From Evernia prunastri (taxonomy: Eukaryota; Ascomycota; Lecanoromycetes; Lecanorales; Parmeliaceae), in NCBI GenBank assembly GCA_003184365.1, contig NKYR01000048.1, positions 61,018 to 125,017 on the forward strand: a stretch of 64,000 nt of DNA. Direction: 5' to 3'. Shown in pieces: positions 21,203 through 33,637 of the stretch. Made by a program: the position numbers and the translations under genes. The notes under the pieces were generated by a model, which had not been told where the DNA came from, searched no databases, and saw nothing but the letters and a program-made list of their open reading frames with translations. Position 1 is the first letter of the stretch. Each line of letters opens with the position of its first letter.

Positions 21203-22850
21203 ATGGGAACAATGGAACAAACATGCAGCCCACTGTCTTACGAGTTCATTGATCTTTCTTTGGATGCGGGCGTCCCCACAAGCGACGAGACTCGGCGGCT
21301 CATACGGAAACAAGCAATGAGCAGAGCTGCGGCTGCTCGTAGGAAACGAGGTTTCTGGGGCCAGCACAACCTTCGGCAGTACCCTGTCTCATCTCTTGGG
21401 CTCGAAGCATCCACAGTACCAGAGGGTGAAGGAACTGCACCAGGCACTGAGCCAGCGGACTCAACCTCACGTCAGCCCGGCGTGATGCAGATGGCGAGTG
21501 CTAAAGTGTTGATCCCAGCAAGCGTCCCCAGCTCAGGATATGAGTCGATGAGGATGGAGTACGGCTTTGACCTCCTGGATGTATCTGGCTTGACGACTTA
21601 TCACTCCGGTAGACTTACCGCTCAGCTTCTTTCCAGAGAGCCCCTTCGTCTCGTACATATTCTACGGTGTCGACAGTTGTCGTACTTTTCGTTCTTGCCT
21701 AGCCGGTACGGACACAGTGCCTGTTTGGACGATGCTGCTCGTTGTGTGGCTGCGAGGGTATCACAATGGATGAAGTTGCCCTCGAAAACGCCAAATGTTG
21801 GCGTGCTGTCACTCTATGCGAAGAGCCTCCATAGCCTTCAAAGCGCACTAAATGACTCTGTCCTTTGCCTACAACCTGAAACACTGTGTGCGACTGCTAT
21901 TCTTGCCATATATGAGGTGAAGCGGCCGCCTATACCATGATGATGGCAATTGCTAATTTGCAAAGCTCTTGGATACCGCAGGCGATGGAGCATGGGTACG
22001 ACATGCAGCTGGAACGAGCTCATTGATGAAGCTCCGGGGACCGCAACGATATCAGACGGACTTTGAGAAAGCCCTCTTCTTAGCTCAAGCTGGCCCCATA
22101 GTAAGGAATACGCTAAGAAACTAAGATATAAGGATGGATGGCTAATACAATATGACCTAGTACACGGAGGCAATGTTGAACGATGATAGATGTTTTCTCG
22201 AACACGACGCCTGGCAGGAGGTTTTCAGGTCCGTCGTCCTCGAAACAGGCACCCTCTCAGATTCGAGTGGGATCGTCGTCTCGTTGTGGACAATCATCTG
22301 CCCCATCCCAAGCATGTTCAAAGATGTCCAGAATGCTGTCTGTAACGTCACTGACACCGACATACGCACCATCGAAAGCTTTTACATTCGTGCCAGAGAC
22401 CTGCGTAACCTCCTCTTGCAATGGCGCCGAGAATTTGAAGAGCTCCTATTATCTCATAGTCCACTCGAGCAGTCGGGAGATGCCAAGCAACACGAGATCC
22501 TTGGGATCTACTTGGCTAATTTGATCATCATCAACCGCCTACTTGTGTCTCTCGATATCCGCGCCGGGTCAAACTTGGAAGATGAGACCCAGTGTCTCGC
22601 CGGGCAAATGTTAGATCTCGAGCGGAGAGCTAGCGCTGCGAATCCTCGAGCGAGCCTTTTCATGGCATTCAAAGTCGTCGCGGCACGAGCTACCTTGGGC
22701 ACAAAAAACGAATGGCGACAGGCCAACAGACTTTCGGTCGAGAATCAGGCGCCTGCCAGTTCGTGCGTCAGTAGGCAGGTCTTCGAACACTGGGTTAGCC
22801 TCAAAGGCCGCAAAACTACCAGTTTGAGCTCTGGTGCTGGTAGAGAATGA
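21203..22850 (+). CDS. Fungal-specific transcription factor (PF11951-type), no zinc cluster visible
   Basis: Likely nuclear regulator. Three exons: 21203 to 21919, then about 21965-22099 (LLDTAGDGAWVRHAAG, AGPI), then about 22159-22850 (YTEAMLNDDRCFLEHDAWQE onwards). The N-terminus has FIDLSLDAGVPTSDETRR and a basic AAARRKRGFWG, a pattern common at the start of PF11951 proteins that lack Zn2Cys6. The rest is helical, with CAARVSQWMK, FEKALFLAQAGPI and RNLLLQWRREFEELL matching the regulatory domain style of the family. The total length is about 515 residues. Without a DNA-binding domain it may act with a partner. It stands alone between the carbonic anhydrase and the WSC gene, so a target cannot be suggested. 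Confidence 0.7.
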
Positions 22851-24406
22851 GATTGCACTCGGGAACTCGCGAATTGGGTGAGCTGCTTGCCACCAGGATT
22901 TTCGATCATGGTCGAGTGGTCAAGACAAGCTCCAAAAGCCCTGCTCGGCCTTGCTCTTCAAGGAGGTGCAGCGCAACGAAGGCGGCAGTTTGACATTACT
23001 ATAGTCCAAGGGACATAATCGGACTAGCAATGTCGAAATCGGCAGCCCTCCACTCCCAAGAAGTTCTTTCTACTTTCCCGAAACCCGTCGCTAAGACTAT
23101 GACCGCTATCGAAGAGCATTAAGCAAGACCACCCTTGCCTCCATGACCGTGTCTAGCCAGCGTCTCGAGAATGCTCGGAGTACAACCGTTAAGACCATTG
23201 AGGGACAAAGCAATAGTTACGTGCTGGATTCTTTGGCCACGAACAAGCATTTGTCGGGGGCACGCAGAAGGGATCCCACGGAAGCCGCTTTGATACCCAT
23301 GAATACAATTGCCGTTGTAGCACTTCACGCAATCGGGATGTCTTCGTGCCTGACTCGACTTGACCTTCAGCGACCGACTTACTACTACTCGAGATCGAGA
23401 ACAGAGATGTGCGTTATGTGGGAGCTCCATACCTACCGAGAAATCCACCTGTATTGAACTCGTCATTCGATTTCGTCGTCTCCCATATCCATAGCGATCT
23501 CCTACCCCATCCTCCTATCGACGCTACGGATTTAAACAGTGCAGGTAGAAGAGCTCTCCTAGCGCCAGGAACTCAATACATATCAACCTTGTTCAGCCAG
23601 CTAGCTAGCTTCAATATCGAACGGCCCAATCCCAGTCACACGTATATGTATCAGCTCTCGCTCTACTTGCTCGTTACATATAGATATAGGAAGGCCAATC
23701 TACGATATCCGACATCGGATGTCTGCTTCTGCCATCCTGGCTTCCAAGCAGCGTATTAGACGTGCATGGATGGAGTCTCGCTCTGTAGAGGTTGAGGGCA
23801 GGTTGGATCAACCTCTGCGGCGACAGTGGCGCGTCGTCTTCGGCCGGGAATCCTCTGGTGCAATGGAAAGAAAGGGGGAGGAGGCAAGCGGTAGTAGGGC
23901 TAGCCGGAAAAGAGCAAAGGGCTGCAGGGAGCGAGATGTCATTTTGTTCGCCTAGGTGCATCGATCTTACATCATGTACACTGGGTCCGATCCCCAGCGT
24001 CTCTTCGTGTTCTCTGCTTAGCTCCTACGGTCGTAAAGACGCTTACCACGCTGAATACATCCTCTGTGCCGGGTCATTCCCTGCCGTAGCGATAATTCTA
24101 CACTGAGTATTGCTGGTATCAGTTGACATGAAGCAAAGTGACTATGTGCATTGCGAATATATTCAAGTCTGCGTGTGAACGACGAGGATGGTTGGAATTT
24201 GCATTATATTTTATTCTTGGCTAAACTGCTCACTTTTTACCATTACATACGATTATGAGACCCGAAGAGCAAATCACAAGGCCGTTGCGCTAAACCGTAT
24301 ACCAAGGGTCAATCTAACTATCTATCCCCTGGTCTCTGTCCGCGCCGCCTGCCTCGTAGGTTGCCTAGACAACATGCTGACCCGTAGTCAACTACCGATC
24401 ACGTAC
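22851..24406. other. Gene-free region
   Basis: About 1.55 kb with only short frames lacking family motifs. A minus-strand frame (23119-23466) has four spaced Cys but no proper zinc-cluster spacing. Possibly decayed DNA plus the 3' UTR of the WSC gene. Confidence 0.4.
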
Positions 24407-27400
24407 TCACGCCTTCTTCGTACTCGTCGTCTTCGGCTTGGCCGTACTCGTCGTCTTCGGCTTGGCAGTACTCGTCGTCTTCGGCTTGGCAGTACTCGTC
24501 GTTTTCGGCTTGGCCGTACTCGCCGTTTTCGGTTTAGCCGTACTCGTCGTCTTCTTGCTCGTCGTCGTCGTCGTCTTCGCGGTGGTGTGAGGAGTCGTCG
24601 TCCCCGCGACGGGGCAGCCCATGGCGACCAGGGCGTCGTAGGCCGCGGCGGAGTAGCCGGAGAGGTAGGGGGGCACTTCGATCTTCTGCGCCTTGAGCTG
24701 CGCGATCTTGGCGGTGTAGTAGGCGCTCTGGGCGGAGAGTTTGGCGCAGGCGTCGCTGATGGAGCTCGTGGCGGGTTTTTTGGTGGAGGAGGAGCTGGTT
24801 TTGGGGGTCGTTTTCGCAGTCGTTCTCGGAGTCGTTTTCGGAGTGGTCTTGGGTGTCGTTTTGGGTGTCGTGATCGTGGTGGGCTTAGTACTTGTGGTAG
24901 TCGGTTCTGCCGCTGATGTTGTGGCCTTGGCTCGCGTGATGGAGGGTTGTGTCGATGTTATGGGCTTGGTGCTCGTGGTTGCAGCTTTGGTTGGGGAGGA
25001 CGAGGTCGTTGTGGTGGTCGGAGTCTTGGAAGGCACTTTGAGATTGGCGGTCACCCCGGCGGCACTTGACGTGGTCGAGGCGGCTGCTACGTTGATCTTT
25101 CGTCCACCGGCCGATTCGGTGCTTGTTGAAGGCTCAGTGGAGCTTGAGCTTGAGCTTTCGACGGAGCTTGAGATGGAGCTCGCTACGGTTGGCGAGGACA
25201 CATCACTTGACAAAAGAGTGCTAGAGCTAGCGACCTTAGTAGAACTAGAATCCAACGACGAGGCGCTTGAACTGGTAAAAATTCCGGAGCTAGAGCTAGA
25301 ACTCGAGGGCGAAGTGTAGCTGGAGCTTGCAATCTGGGCGGAGGTGGAACTAGATGACGAGGGGCTAGGACTAGTAGACCCACTGGAGCTAGCACTGGAT
25401 GGCGAGGTGGAACTAAAGCTCGAAGAGAAGGCATTGGAGCTTGACATAATGCTGCTGGAGCTCGCGGCCTGGGCGGAACTAGACCTTGATGATGAAGCGC
25501 TAGGGCTGGTTGGTCCACCGGAGCTAGAAGTGGCGCTAGAGCTCGATAGTGACGTGGGACTGAGGCTCGAAGATTTGACGCTGGAGCTTGAGGCGGTATT
25601 GCTGGAGCTTGCGACCTGAGAGGAACTAGAACTTGATGACGAGGCACTAGGGCTGGCAGTTTTACTAGAGCTTGAAGTGGAGCTAGAACTGGAGCTTGGA
25701 CTGGAGCTGGGACTGGAGCTGGGACTGGAGCTGGGACTGGATCTAGAACTCGATGGCGAGGTGGGACTGGAGCTCGAAGATATGACACTGGAACTCGATG
25801 CTGGAACCGAGCTAGAGATTGAGGAAGTTGAGCTCAGGGATGCGGTTGTCGGAGAGCTAGAGCTTGAGCTAGAGCTAGAGGGTTTCGTACTGGAGGGCGT
25901 AGTAGAACCGGAACTCGATGACGAGGCGATTTGGGTTGACGAAGGTGTGGATAGAGACGAGCTGGAAGCCGCAGCAGAGCTAGAACTTCCTGATGAGCTG
26001 GCTTGGGTCGATGAGGAAGATGTGGCCGGAGAAGAAGAGGAGCTAGAGCTAGGGGGTGCACCAGAACTGGAAGTTGATGATGAGCTGGACCGGGTGGATG
26101 ATGAAGATGTGATTGAAGAAGAGGAGCTAGAGGGTGCACCAGAACTGGAACTCGATGATGAGCTGGACTGGGTGGATGACGAAGAGGTGGCTGGAGAAGA
26201 AGAGGAGCTAGAGGGTGCACCAGAACTGGAACTCGATGAAGAGCTGGACTGGGTGGGTGACGAAGGCGTTGCAGGAGAAGAGCTACTTGAGCTGCTTGAA
26301 GATTTCGTGCTTGAAGCGGTACTCGGGCTCGAGCTTGGTGATTGGCTTGATGAGGAACCAGGTTGCGTGGACGAGGCTGATGTGGCCGGAGAGGAGCTGC
26401 TGCTTGAGAGAGAACTTCGCGAGGTTGCCGATGAGGAAATTGATGAAGAGCCAAGGCCGGAGGACGAGCTTGTCGCGGAGGACGGGCTTGTCGTGGAAGA
26501 AGCGCTACTCGATGGAGAACTCGATTGAACTAGAGGCGAGGAACTGGTTTGACTGACGAAGTTCTGATTGATTTGACCCCCGGTGGCCGATGAGCTGCTC
26601 GACGAACTACTTTGGGATGAGCTTGAGGACGAGCTGGGTTTTATAGTAGATGAGCTTGAGGAGCTTGTTATGGCGGAGCTGCCTGGGCTTGACGAAGAAC
26701 TTGATGAGGTCGAAGTTGATGAGGCCGTACTTGATGATGAGCTAGAGGAACCCGAAGAGGATGGGCTACTCGAGCTACCTGCAGAGCTAGAGGAGGAACT
26801 TGACGAAGAAGTAGTTCTAGATGAGGAGAGGCTGGAGCTGACGCCGCTTGAGGACGAAGGACTTGTCGATCCGCCACTGCTGGAGCTTGACGTTGAAGAG
26901 CCAGAGCTGCTGCTGGTGACCGCCGGTGTGCTGGAACTTGAACCTGATGTTGAAGCACTAGAGCTGACGCTGCTGGTCGTCGGCACGCTTGAGCTCGATG
27001 AGGAAGCACTAGAGCTGGCGCTGGTGGCCGCCGGCGCGCTGAAACTTGAACTTGACGAAGACGCACTGGAGCTGGTACTGCTGACTGCTGGGCTGGAGCT
27101 GATGCTCGAGGAGGTGGACGAAGAACTGCTTCTCGGTGTGGTGGAACTCGACGAAGAAGGACTGGAGCTCGTAGTCTGAGATGTAGAGGATGACGAGCTA
27201 GTGCTCCCCGTGCTTGACAGAACACTGGTACTTGAGGGTGAACTAGATGAGCTAGGGCTAGTGCTCGGAGAATTCGATGAGCTTGAAGGAAGTCCTGGGC
27301 TGCTGCTGGTTAAGGTTGAGCTGGTTATCGGCGTGCTGGAACTTGATGGTGAAGTAGCAGGACTGCTGCTGGAGGATGTGGATGAAGAACTGCTTCTTGG

Positions 27401-30338
27401 TGTGCTGGAACTTGACGATGAGCTTGAAGAAGACCCTGGGCTGCTGCTGGAGGAACTAGTTATCAACGAGCTGGAACTTGATGAGGAAGAAGTAGAACTA
27501 ATGGGGGACGATGATGAGCTTGAGGAAGATCCTGGGCTGCTGCTCGAGGAGCTGGTGATTGGCGAGCTAGAACTTGAAGAAGATCCCGTGGTACTGCTGG
27601 AGCTAGAAGATGACGACGAGGTAGTCGTGACCGCGGTGTTCGAACTCGAAGTGGCAGAACTAGAAGTACTGCCTAGAGAAGACGACGAACTTGAAGAACC
27701 CTGAGTGCTGCTAGAAGACGATGACAGGGGGAATGTGAGCACAGTGCTAGAGCTTGATGTACCGGAACTGGAACTACTCGGAGAAGATGATGAACTCGTA
27801 AGAGATCCTGGGTTGCTGCTGGAAGACGACGAGGAAGTCGTCAATGCCGTTGTAGAACTTGACGCACCAGAACTAGAGCTGCTGGAAAAGGTTGTCGAGG
27901 AACTTGAGGAGCTCGAGGAAACAAGGGCCGGGTTCATGTACATGTTAAGTCTGCTGGATCCACCACAGTATTCCGAGGCGTTGCCCTTGCAGACATAGTT
28001 GCAGCCTGTGGTACCTGGAGTACTTCCAGCGACCTGGGCCGATCCCGCATTGATGGTGTTTCCACAGTAACATTCCTATTGATGAAGTTCAGAGTTAGCT
28101 TGTACGATTCAAGACAGGAAGTTCGATCGCGTCTCAAAGCCCAACGTGCAAGCAGAGAGGTTGATTGTGAGTGCAAATGAGCCTACCTGAGCCCATTCCA
28201 CTCCGAAATACGCATAGCCCGAACATGCGGCTGCACAAGTGTCTACACTGTTATTCGCCGCTGGTACTGGGTCTGCGGAACCCGTTAATGCCCTTCCACT
28301 AGTAGCCTCACTATAGCAACCGATGTAGGTGAATGCGCCGGCCGTTTGCACTGTAATTGGCGAAACAGTTGTGGTTGAAGAGGAAGTCGTCGAACTTGTG
28401 CCGGAAGAGCTGGTTATCGACGGGCTAGAACTTGAGGATGATCCCGGAGTGCTGCTGGAGGAGCTGGTTATCGACGAGCTAGAACTCGAGGTGGATCCCG
28501 GAGTGCTGCTGGAGGAGCTGGTTATCGACGAGCTAGAACTCGAGGTGGATCCCGGAGTGCTGCTGGAGGAGCTGGTTATCGACGAGCTAGAACTCGAGGT
28601 GGATCCCGGTGTGCTGCTGGAGGAGCTGGTTATCGACGAGCTAGAACTCGAGGTGGATCCCGGAATGCTACTGGAAGAACTGCTTGTCGACGAGCTCGAA
28701 CTTGAGGTGGATCCCGGAATGCTACTGGAAGAACTGGTTATCGACGAGCTAGAACTTGAGGATCCTGGAGTGCTGCTGGAAGAGCTGGTTATCGACGAGC
28801 TAGAACTTGAGGATCCTGGAGTACTGCTGGAGGAGCTGGTTATCGACAAGCTCGAACTTGAGGAAGATCCCGGAACGCTGCTGGAGGAGGAGCTCGTTAA
28901 ACTCATGCTTGAAGAAGAACTCGATGAAACCAGCGCCGGGTTCAGATATAAATTAAGTCGGTTGCCTCCACCACAGTACTCCGATGAGTTTCCCGTGCAA
29001 ACAAAATTACAGTTTGTGGCACCTGGGGTTTTTCCAGCGACTTGGGCGGCCCCATTACTGATAGTATTGCCACAGTAACATTCCTATTACTGGAGTTAGC
29101 TGACCCGACTCAAGGACAAGCTTTGATCGCGTCTCAAAGAGAATTCCAGTCCAGAGAATTTAGTGTGAAGGGCCTACCTGAGCATATTCCACTCCAAAAT
29201 ATGTATAGCCTGAGCCTGAACATGTAGCTGCACAGTTCTCTACAGTGGTGTTGGTGGTAGACGTTATTTCGTAGTTTGTCAGTGCCCTTGAACCAACGGT
29301 ATCATTGTAGCATCCAAGGTAGGTGTATGCGCCTGCCGTTTGCACTGTGATTGGCGAAGCCGAGGTAGTTGAAGAGGAAGTTGTCGAACTTGTGCTTGAA
29401 GAAGAACTTGTCGGATTTGAACTTGTGCTCGAAGAACTCGTCGGACTAGTACTCGAAGAACTCGAACTTGTGCTTGAAGGACCCGAACTCGTGCTTGAAG
29501 AACTCGTCGGACTTGCACTTGAAGAGGAACTCGAACTTGTGCTTGAAGAACTCGTCGGACTTGTACTTGAAGAACTCGAACTTGTGCTTGGAGAACTCGT
29601 TGGACTAGTACTCGATGAACTCGAACTTGTGCTTGAAGAAGAAGTCGTCGGACTTGCACTTGAAGAGGAACTCGAGCTTGTGCTCGAAGAACTCGACGGA
29701 CTAGTACTTGAAGAACTCGAACTTGTCCTTGAAGAGGATCCCACAGTTGCAGTGGATGATGGCGACGACGTTGAAGAGCCCGCAGTAGTTGTGGTTGTCG
29801 ACGACGAAGAGCTAGAGCTAAACGTCGTCGTACCTGGGCTCGAAGAGGAACCCGCCGGCGCAGTCGATGAGGACGATGACGTTGAAGACGCCGGAGGCGT
29901 GTATTGAGCTCCGGACGTAGTCAAGTTTTTGAACCCGAGGAATCGATCAGAATATGAGCTCGTAACGATGGTTACAGTCGTGTTCTTCAGGTAACAGTTG
30001 CGGTCTTCGTACGCGAATGTCCAAGCTGTACAAGGGGATCCGTCGGTGAACGTGGTACTGTCACAACTACTCGCACAACTCTCTGCCGTCGTACCCGCGA
30101 ACTTCAATTCGTAGGTCGAGCTGTAACTTTGCGTGGAGGTGAAGCCGCAGTAGAGTGTGTAGCCATCGTAGACGGTGTTGTTGTTCGCCGGACAGGCTAA
30201 ACTACCGGTAGGAAGAGCTGTGGATGAGCTGGAAGACGTTGAAGTACTGGGCGATGTGGTTGATGAAGAAGTTGTGGACTGAGCAAATGCTGGAACGAGA
30301 GTTGCGGCCAAAGCCAACAAGATGGAGGTGGTCTTCAT
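24407..30338 (-). CDS. Giant Ser-rich secreted protein with PAN-like and two WSC domains
   Basis: Three exons (30338-29178, 29083-28187, 28075-24407), each join in phase 0, give about 1908 residues. The signal peptide is MKTTSILLALAATLVPAFAQ. A Cys-rich PAN/apple-like domain follows (CPANNNTVYDGYTLYCGFT to DRFLGF). Then comes a Ser/Thr linker and WSC domain 1 (YTYLGCYND, CAATC, ECYCGNT, EYCGGGNRL), with an intron inside it. After a linker of about nine 18-residue SSSSSTPGS-type repeats comes WSC domain 2 (YIGCYSE, ECYCGNT, EYCGGSSRL), again split by an intron at the same place. A stalk of about 1000 almost pure Ser residues follows. The C-terminus has a two-Cys region (DACAKLSAQ to AMGCPVAG) and five TSTAKPKT-like octads. 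No GPI or transmembrane tail is visible. Wall or matrix adhesion is likely (inference). Confidence 0.88.
24420..24545. repeat. 24-bp tandem repeat coding TSTAKPKT octads
   Basis: About five copies of a 24-bp unit around GTCTTCGGCTTGGCAGTACT. On the minus strand they code for the Lys-rich end of the WSC protein. Confidence 0.8.
28400..28895. repeat. 54-bp coding minisatellite in the WSC linker
   Basis: About nine copies of a 54-bp unit, recognised by GAGCTGGTTATCGACGAGCT followed by GATCCCGG. On the minus strand each codes for 18 residues centred on PGS. Neighbouring copies are nearly identical, so unequal recombination and length variation between strains are likely. Confidence 0.8.
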
Positions 30339-31428
30339 CTTGGGAACGAACGTTGCAAGGCAGCACAAGCTCAGAGGCTGCAGAGGTTGTGAGAAGTGAG
30401 CAACTTCGATCTTCTGACAGCGCAGGAAGCAGGTTTAGGATTGACGGGGTCAAGAGCTATATAGCTTTCCACATAGTCAGTAAGAGTCGGACCCTGTGGC
30501 GAAGCCTATCCAGGTCGAAGGATCGGGATGGCAAGGGGCACGTTTATTGGTAGATAGGGAGTACCGAGCGCCATGTCAGAATACAAACGCTGATGGAAAA
30601 TGGTCATCAAGCCTTGGACATAAAAATCTCTGTTTTTCGGAGTCGAACGGAAGCGTGGAGTCGAGATATAAAGGCGAAGCCCAAGTCGACAGGTTGTAGA
30701 AACATACCCGTCGCAACTGATATGTAACCCTTTTTTTGCAGGTCGGTGGACCAAGCATAGAGATCATGAGTTATGATAGAAATGAAATTCAGAGCGGCTG
30801 TCATATTAGGGATCTCCCGAAAGTTTGTCCTCCGAAGGCTTCCATGGGAGAAGCTTAATTTTCTTGACGGCTGTCAGTTTACCTCATAAGAGATGGTTCA
30901 CAAATTTGACGGAAAGACGATGAAAAATCCAAAAGAAATGTAGTGACATAATACTCAGGCAGTATCAGGGTCTCTGTGGAGCAATGCCTATCCAATAGGG
31001 AAAAGGCTAATCATCCACCATCGAGACACATCGAAATATTTTGCATCGTAACGATACCAATACTAACCAAGTACGAACAACAAAAACAATGACATTCTTT
31101 CGAGGAAGGAGACCAGTAGCTTTGATGTGCCAGGTTGAGCAGCCGAGGTGACTGTACTGTTCCCGCAGCGGCCATGTCAAAGATCGGGGTAGTCCGGAAA
31201 CGCCTGTATAAAGGTTTATCGCAATGACTAATGGATCGTTACGTGCGTCGAACAAGTTTACTGCTGTGGTCAGCGAAGGCGCAAAATGTTGAGGAAGTCA
31301 AAAGGGGGTGAGCAGATGTCACCAGTGCTATGAACCTGGAAGCTAATACTTTGGGTTAGCCGCTAGCAGCTTAGTAGCTTCATCCAGAATAAGAACATTC
31401 TTTCCATCCGAGATGAAAACCCGCGGCT
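30339..31428. other. Upstream region of the WSC gene
   Basis: About 1.1 kb without a supported gene. Short minus-strand frames (30506-30804, 31007-31255) show no family motifs. The WSC promoter is expected here. Confidence 0.35.
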
Positions 31429-32571
31429 CTAAACATCGATACCGTCGACTGTGATACCCTTGTTCCAGCTGTACTGTAACACTCTTGCCACCTCTTGAGC
31501 GGACTCGTGTGAAACCATAGCCGCCACAAGATACAGGCTCGCATCCAGGCCACTCGTCACCTGCAGATATCCCAGTCAGCATTGATCCTTTCAGGCAGGC
31601 AAGGTATTGACTCTCAAGACAAGCCCCAGCAGTAAAGCAAGCTGTTTGCTCGCCATACAGGTTTAGCGACCGAAATTCAAACATGAGACTAAGTAAAGCT
31701 TACTAGGAAAGTACACTTACACCCCCACTCGTGATGACTCGCAGTCCCCCAAGCCTCAATGAAGCCCGTCGAGCATTCGATTCCCGACGCTTGACAGACT
31801 CTTTCCAAGCATTGCTGCCCTTGCGTGCGATGGACTTCCTCCTGCCATCAGGCCTCTTGCTGAGCACGAATGGATTCTCTTCGAGCTTCTCGCCAAGATC
31901 GAAGCGTGCATTATTGACAACGTAATTCTCTTCCATGACATCTGTTTGCTCAAGATCTCCACGTCTGGCCGCTTCTTTGCAAATAATCTCCATCTTGGTG
32001 TAGTAATCGGGGTGAGTGGTGGCAGCTAGACCTTGCAATAGGCCGGCGTGGGCAAGAATAAGAGAGCCTGTACCGATGGACATGAGGGTGCGCTCTTTGC
32101 TGGGATCAGTTTGTTGGAGCTTGGCGAAATCTTGGATCAACTTGATCGGCTCGGTCTCCTTCTTAAGCACGTCATCCACACCCACACCGCCCGGAACGAT
32201 CAAGACATCATATTCCTTGAGGTCTTCGTGAGCATCATCAAAATTGATGTCGGCTTTGATGGTAAGTCCCGAAGATGATGTGACCCCTGGGGAGCCGGCT
32301 GCGATGGTGCATTCAAAGGCTTTGGATGCTACAGGTCAGGTACATTAGTAAAGGTTGATGGACCGCAGCCTGTAGATAAGGTCGCTTTGAAAAGCTGGAC
32401 TGATACTAGCTGTAGACATAACGACTTACTTGGGTCTCTGAGCTTGTGATGGGAATTGCTGAGGACCTCAAGAGGGCCGCAGAGCTCCTGGGCTCCGAAG
32501 GAAGGATGCAAGACAATGAGAACCTGGATCACCTCTATGGGAGCGTCGGAGCTCTCTTCGATTGCACTCAT
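31429..32571 (-). CDS. DJ-1/PfpI-like protein with Gly in place of the nucleophile Cys
   Basis: Class I glutamine-amidotransferase-like fold. Exon 1 is 32571-32430. It continues in SKAFECTIAAGSPG to IVPGGVGVDD, through a middle exon ending RVITSGG (about 31712), and ends in an exon starting about 31562 (VTSGLDASLYLV to KGITVDGIDV, stop 31429-31431). The order is that of fungal ThiJ/PfpI proteins. The nucleophile elbow, usually a Cys between small residues before TGS, reads MSIGTGSLILAHAG. The codon is GGT, one base from TGT. Classical Cys-dependent deglycase/protease chemistry would therefore be lost. Before RVITSGG there is a basic insertion (KRRESNARRASLRL) seen in some fungal relatives. 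No signal peptide; probably cytosolic. Confidence 0.8.
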
Positions 32572-33637
32572 TCTGTTAGCTTAATGAGGTTGCTTTACTT
32601 TTTTCAGTGTCTCGGGGACTTGAGTCTTGATACGTCTGAGGTCTTCGCTTCGTGAGAGCAATTTTTGATTTTGTGGTGGGGAAAGCTGGGGACCCCGCAC
32701 TGCAAGGCAAATCTACACTAATACTAATCGAGTTGGCGTGTTTTCCAGTAACGCGTTGCGAGCATGTACCTACCTACAGGCATGCCGCTCTCACTACAAC
32801 AGTTGTTCCTTGTAGGATCGAGAGACTCTTGTTACACCCAACACTTCTCCATGGAACCTATCTTAATCTCTTAACTAAGGGCTAGCAGGACACAGATAGC
32901 AGGAGGAGATAGTATTTCAAGGGTACAACGACTGTCACTGGGGTAACAACTTTATCCAAAATCACAACTGATTTGCGAAATCAGCTACAGGGTCATGGAG
33001 AATGCGCTCGTAATGGCAGTGTGAGATGCGATGTTCGTAGGAATCGCAACAACATATTGTTGACTCGTTTACATTCCTTTTGTCTTACTCCTCAATCTGG
33101 AGCTTTGGGAAGGCAAGAGTACGGTCATTTCCATAGCCAGTGACAAAAGCGAGCCTGCCGCTACCTCCTGATAGACTCGATCCTCGCAAGGTGATCCCTG
33201 AGGATGTGTTCTCATTGACGGGCGAAGTCATCTTCAATCGCTGCCTCTTACTATTCTACACAACTCGCTAGGTCTCCAATTCACTAATGGGCTTCACGCT
33301 GAATTCTTTCTACCTTTGTTAACGAATGGCAAGAGAACATATTTTGTCATAGTTAACTCTTTTGCTAACGAAGCACAGGCTATGACATTAGGGGCGCCTA
33401 AGGTTTCAACCCTGCCACGACTTGCAATGGCGCAACGCTCGCATCACTGCCTACCGGAGTGAGAAGAGTACGGTCAGACAAGACCACTCTCCACAGTGAA
33501 GGCACTTTAATAGATGCAAGTAAATTCTAGTCTCCGACTCGCACCTCCGTTTCTCTTGGTGCGTGCACACCAGCCATTCCCTTTATTCGACAGTTGCTTT
33601 TTGTAAGTATCTGGCATACGATAAGACCAAAAGGGCG
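32572..33637. other. Gene-free region
   Basis: About 1.07 kb with no supported gene. Frames are short and without motifs. Confidence 0.35.

Noticed and set aside
23119..23466. Possible zinc-cluster remnant (CVKCYNGNC) on the minus strand
   Set aside because: Cys spacing does not fit Zn2Cys6 and no regulatory domain follows.
24741..29907. Many long plus-strand frames rich in Glu and Leu opposite the WSC gene
   Set aside because: They are the reverse complement of Ser codons in a repetitive stalk. The minus strand has signal peptide, WSC domains and matching splice sites.
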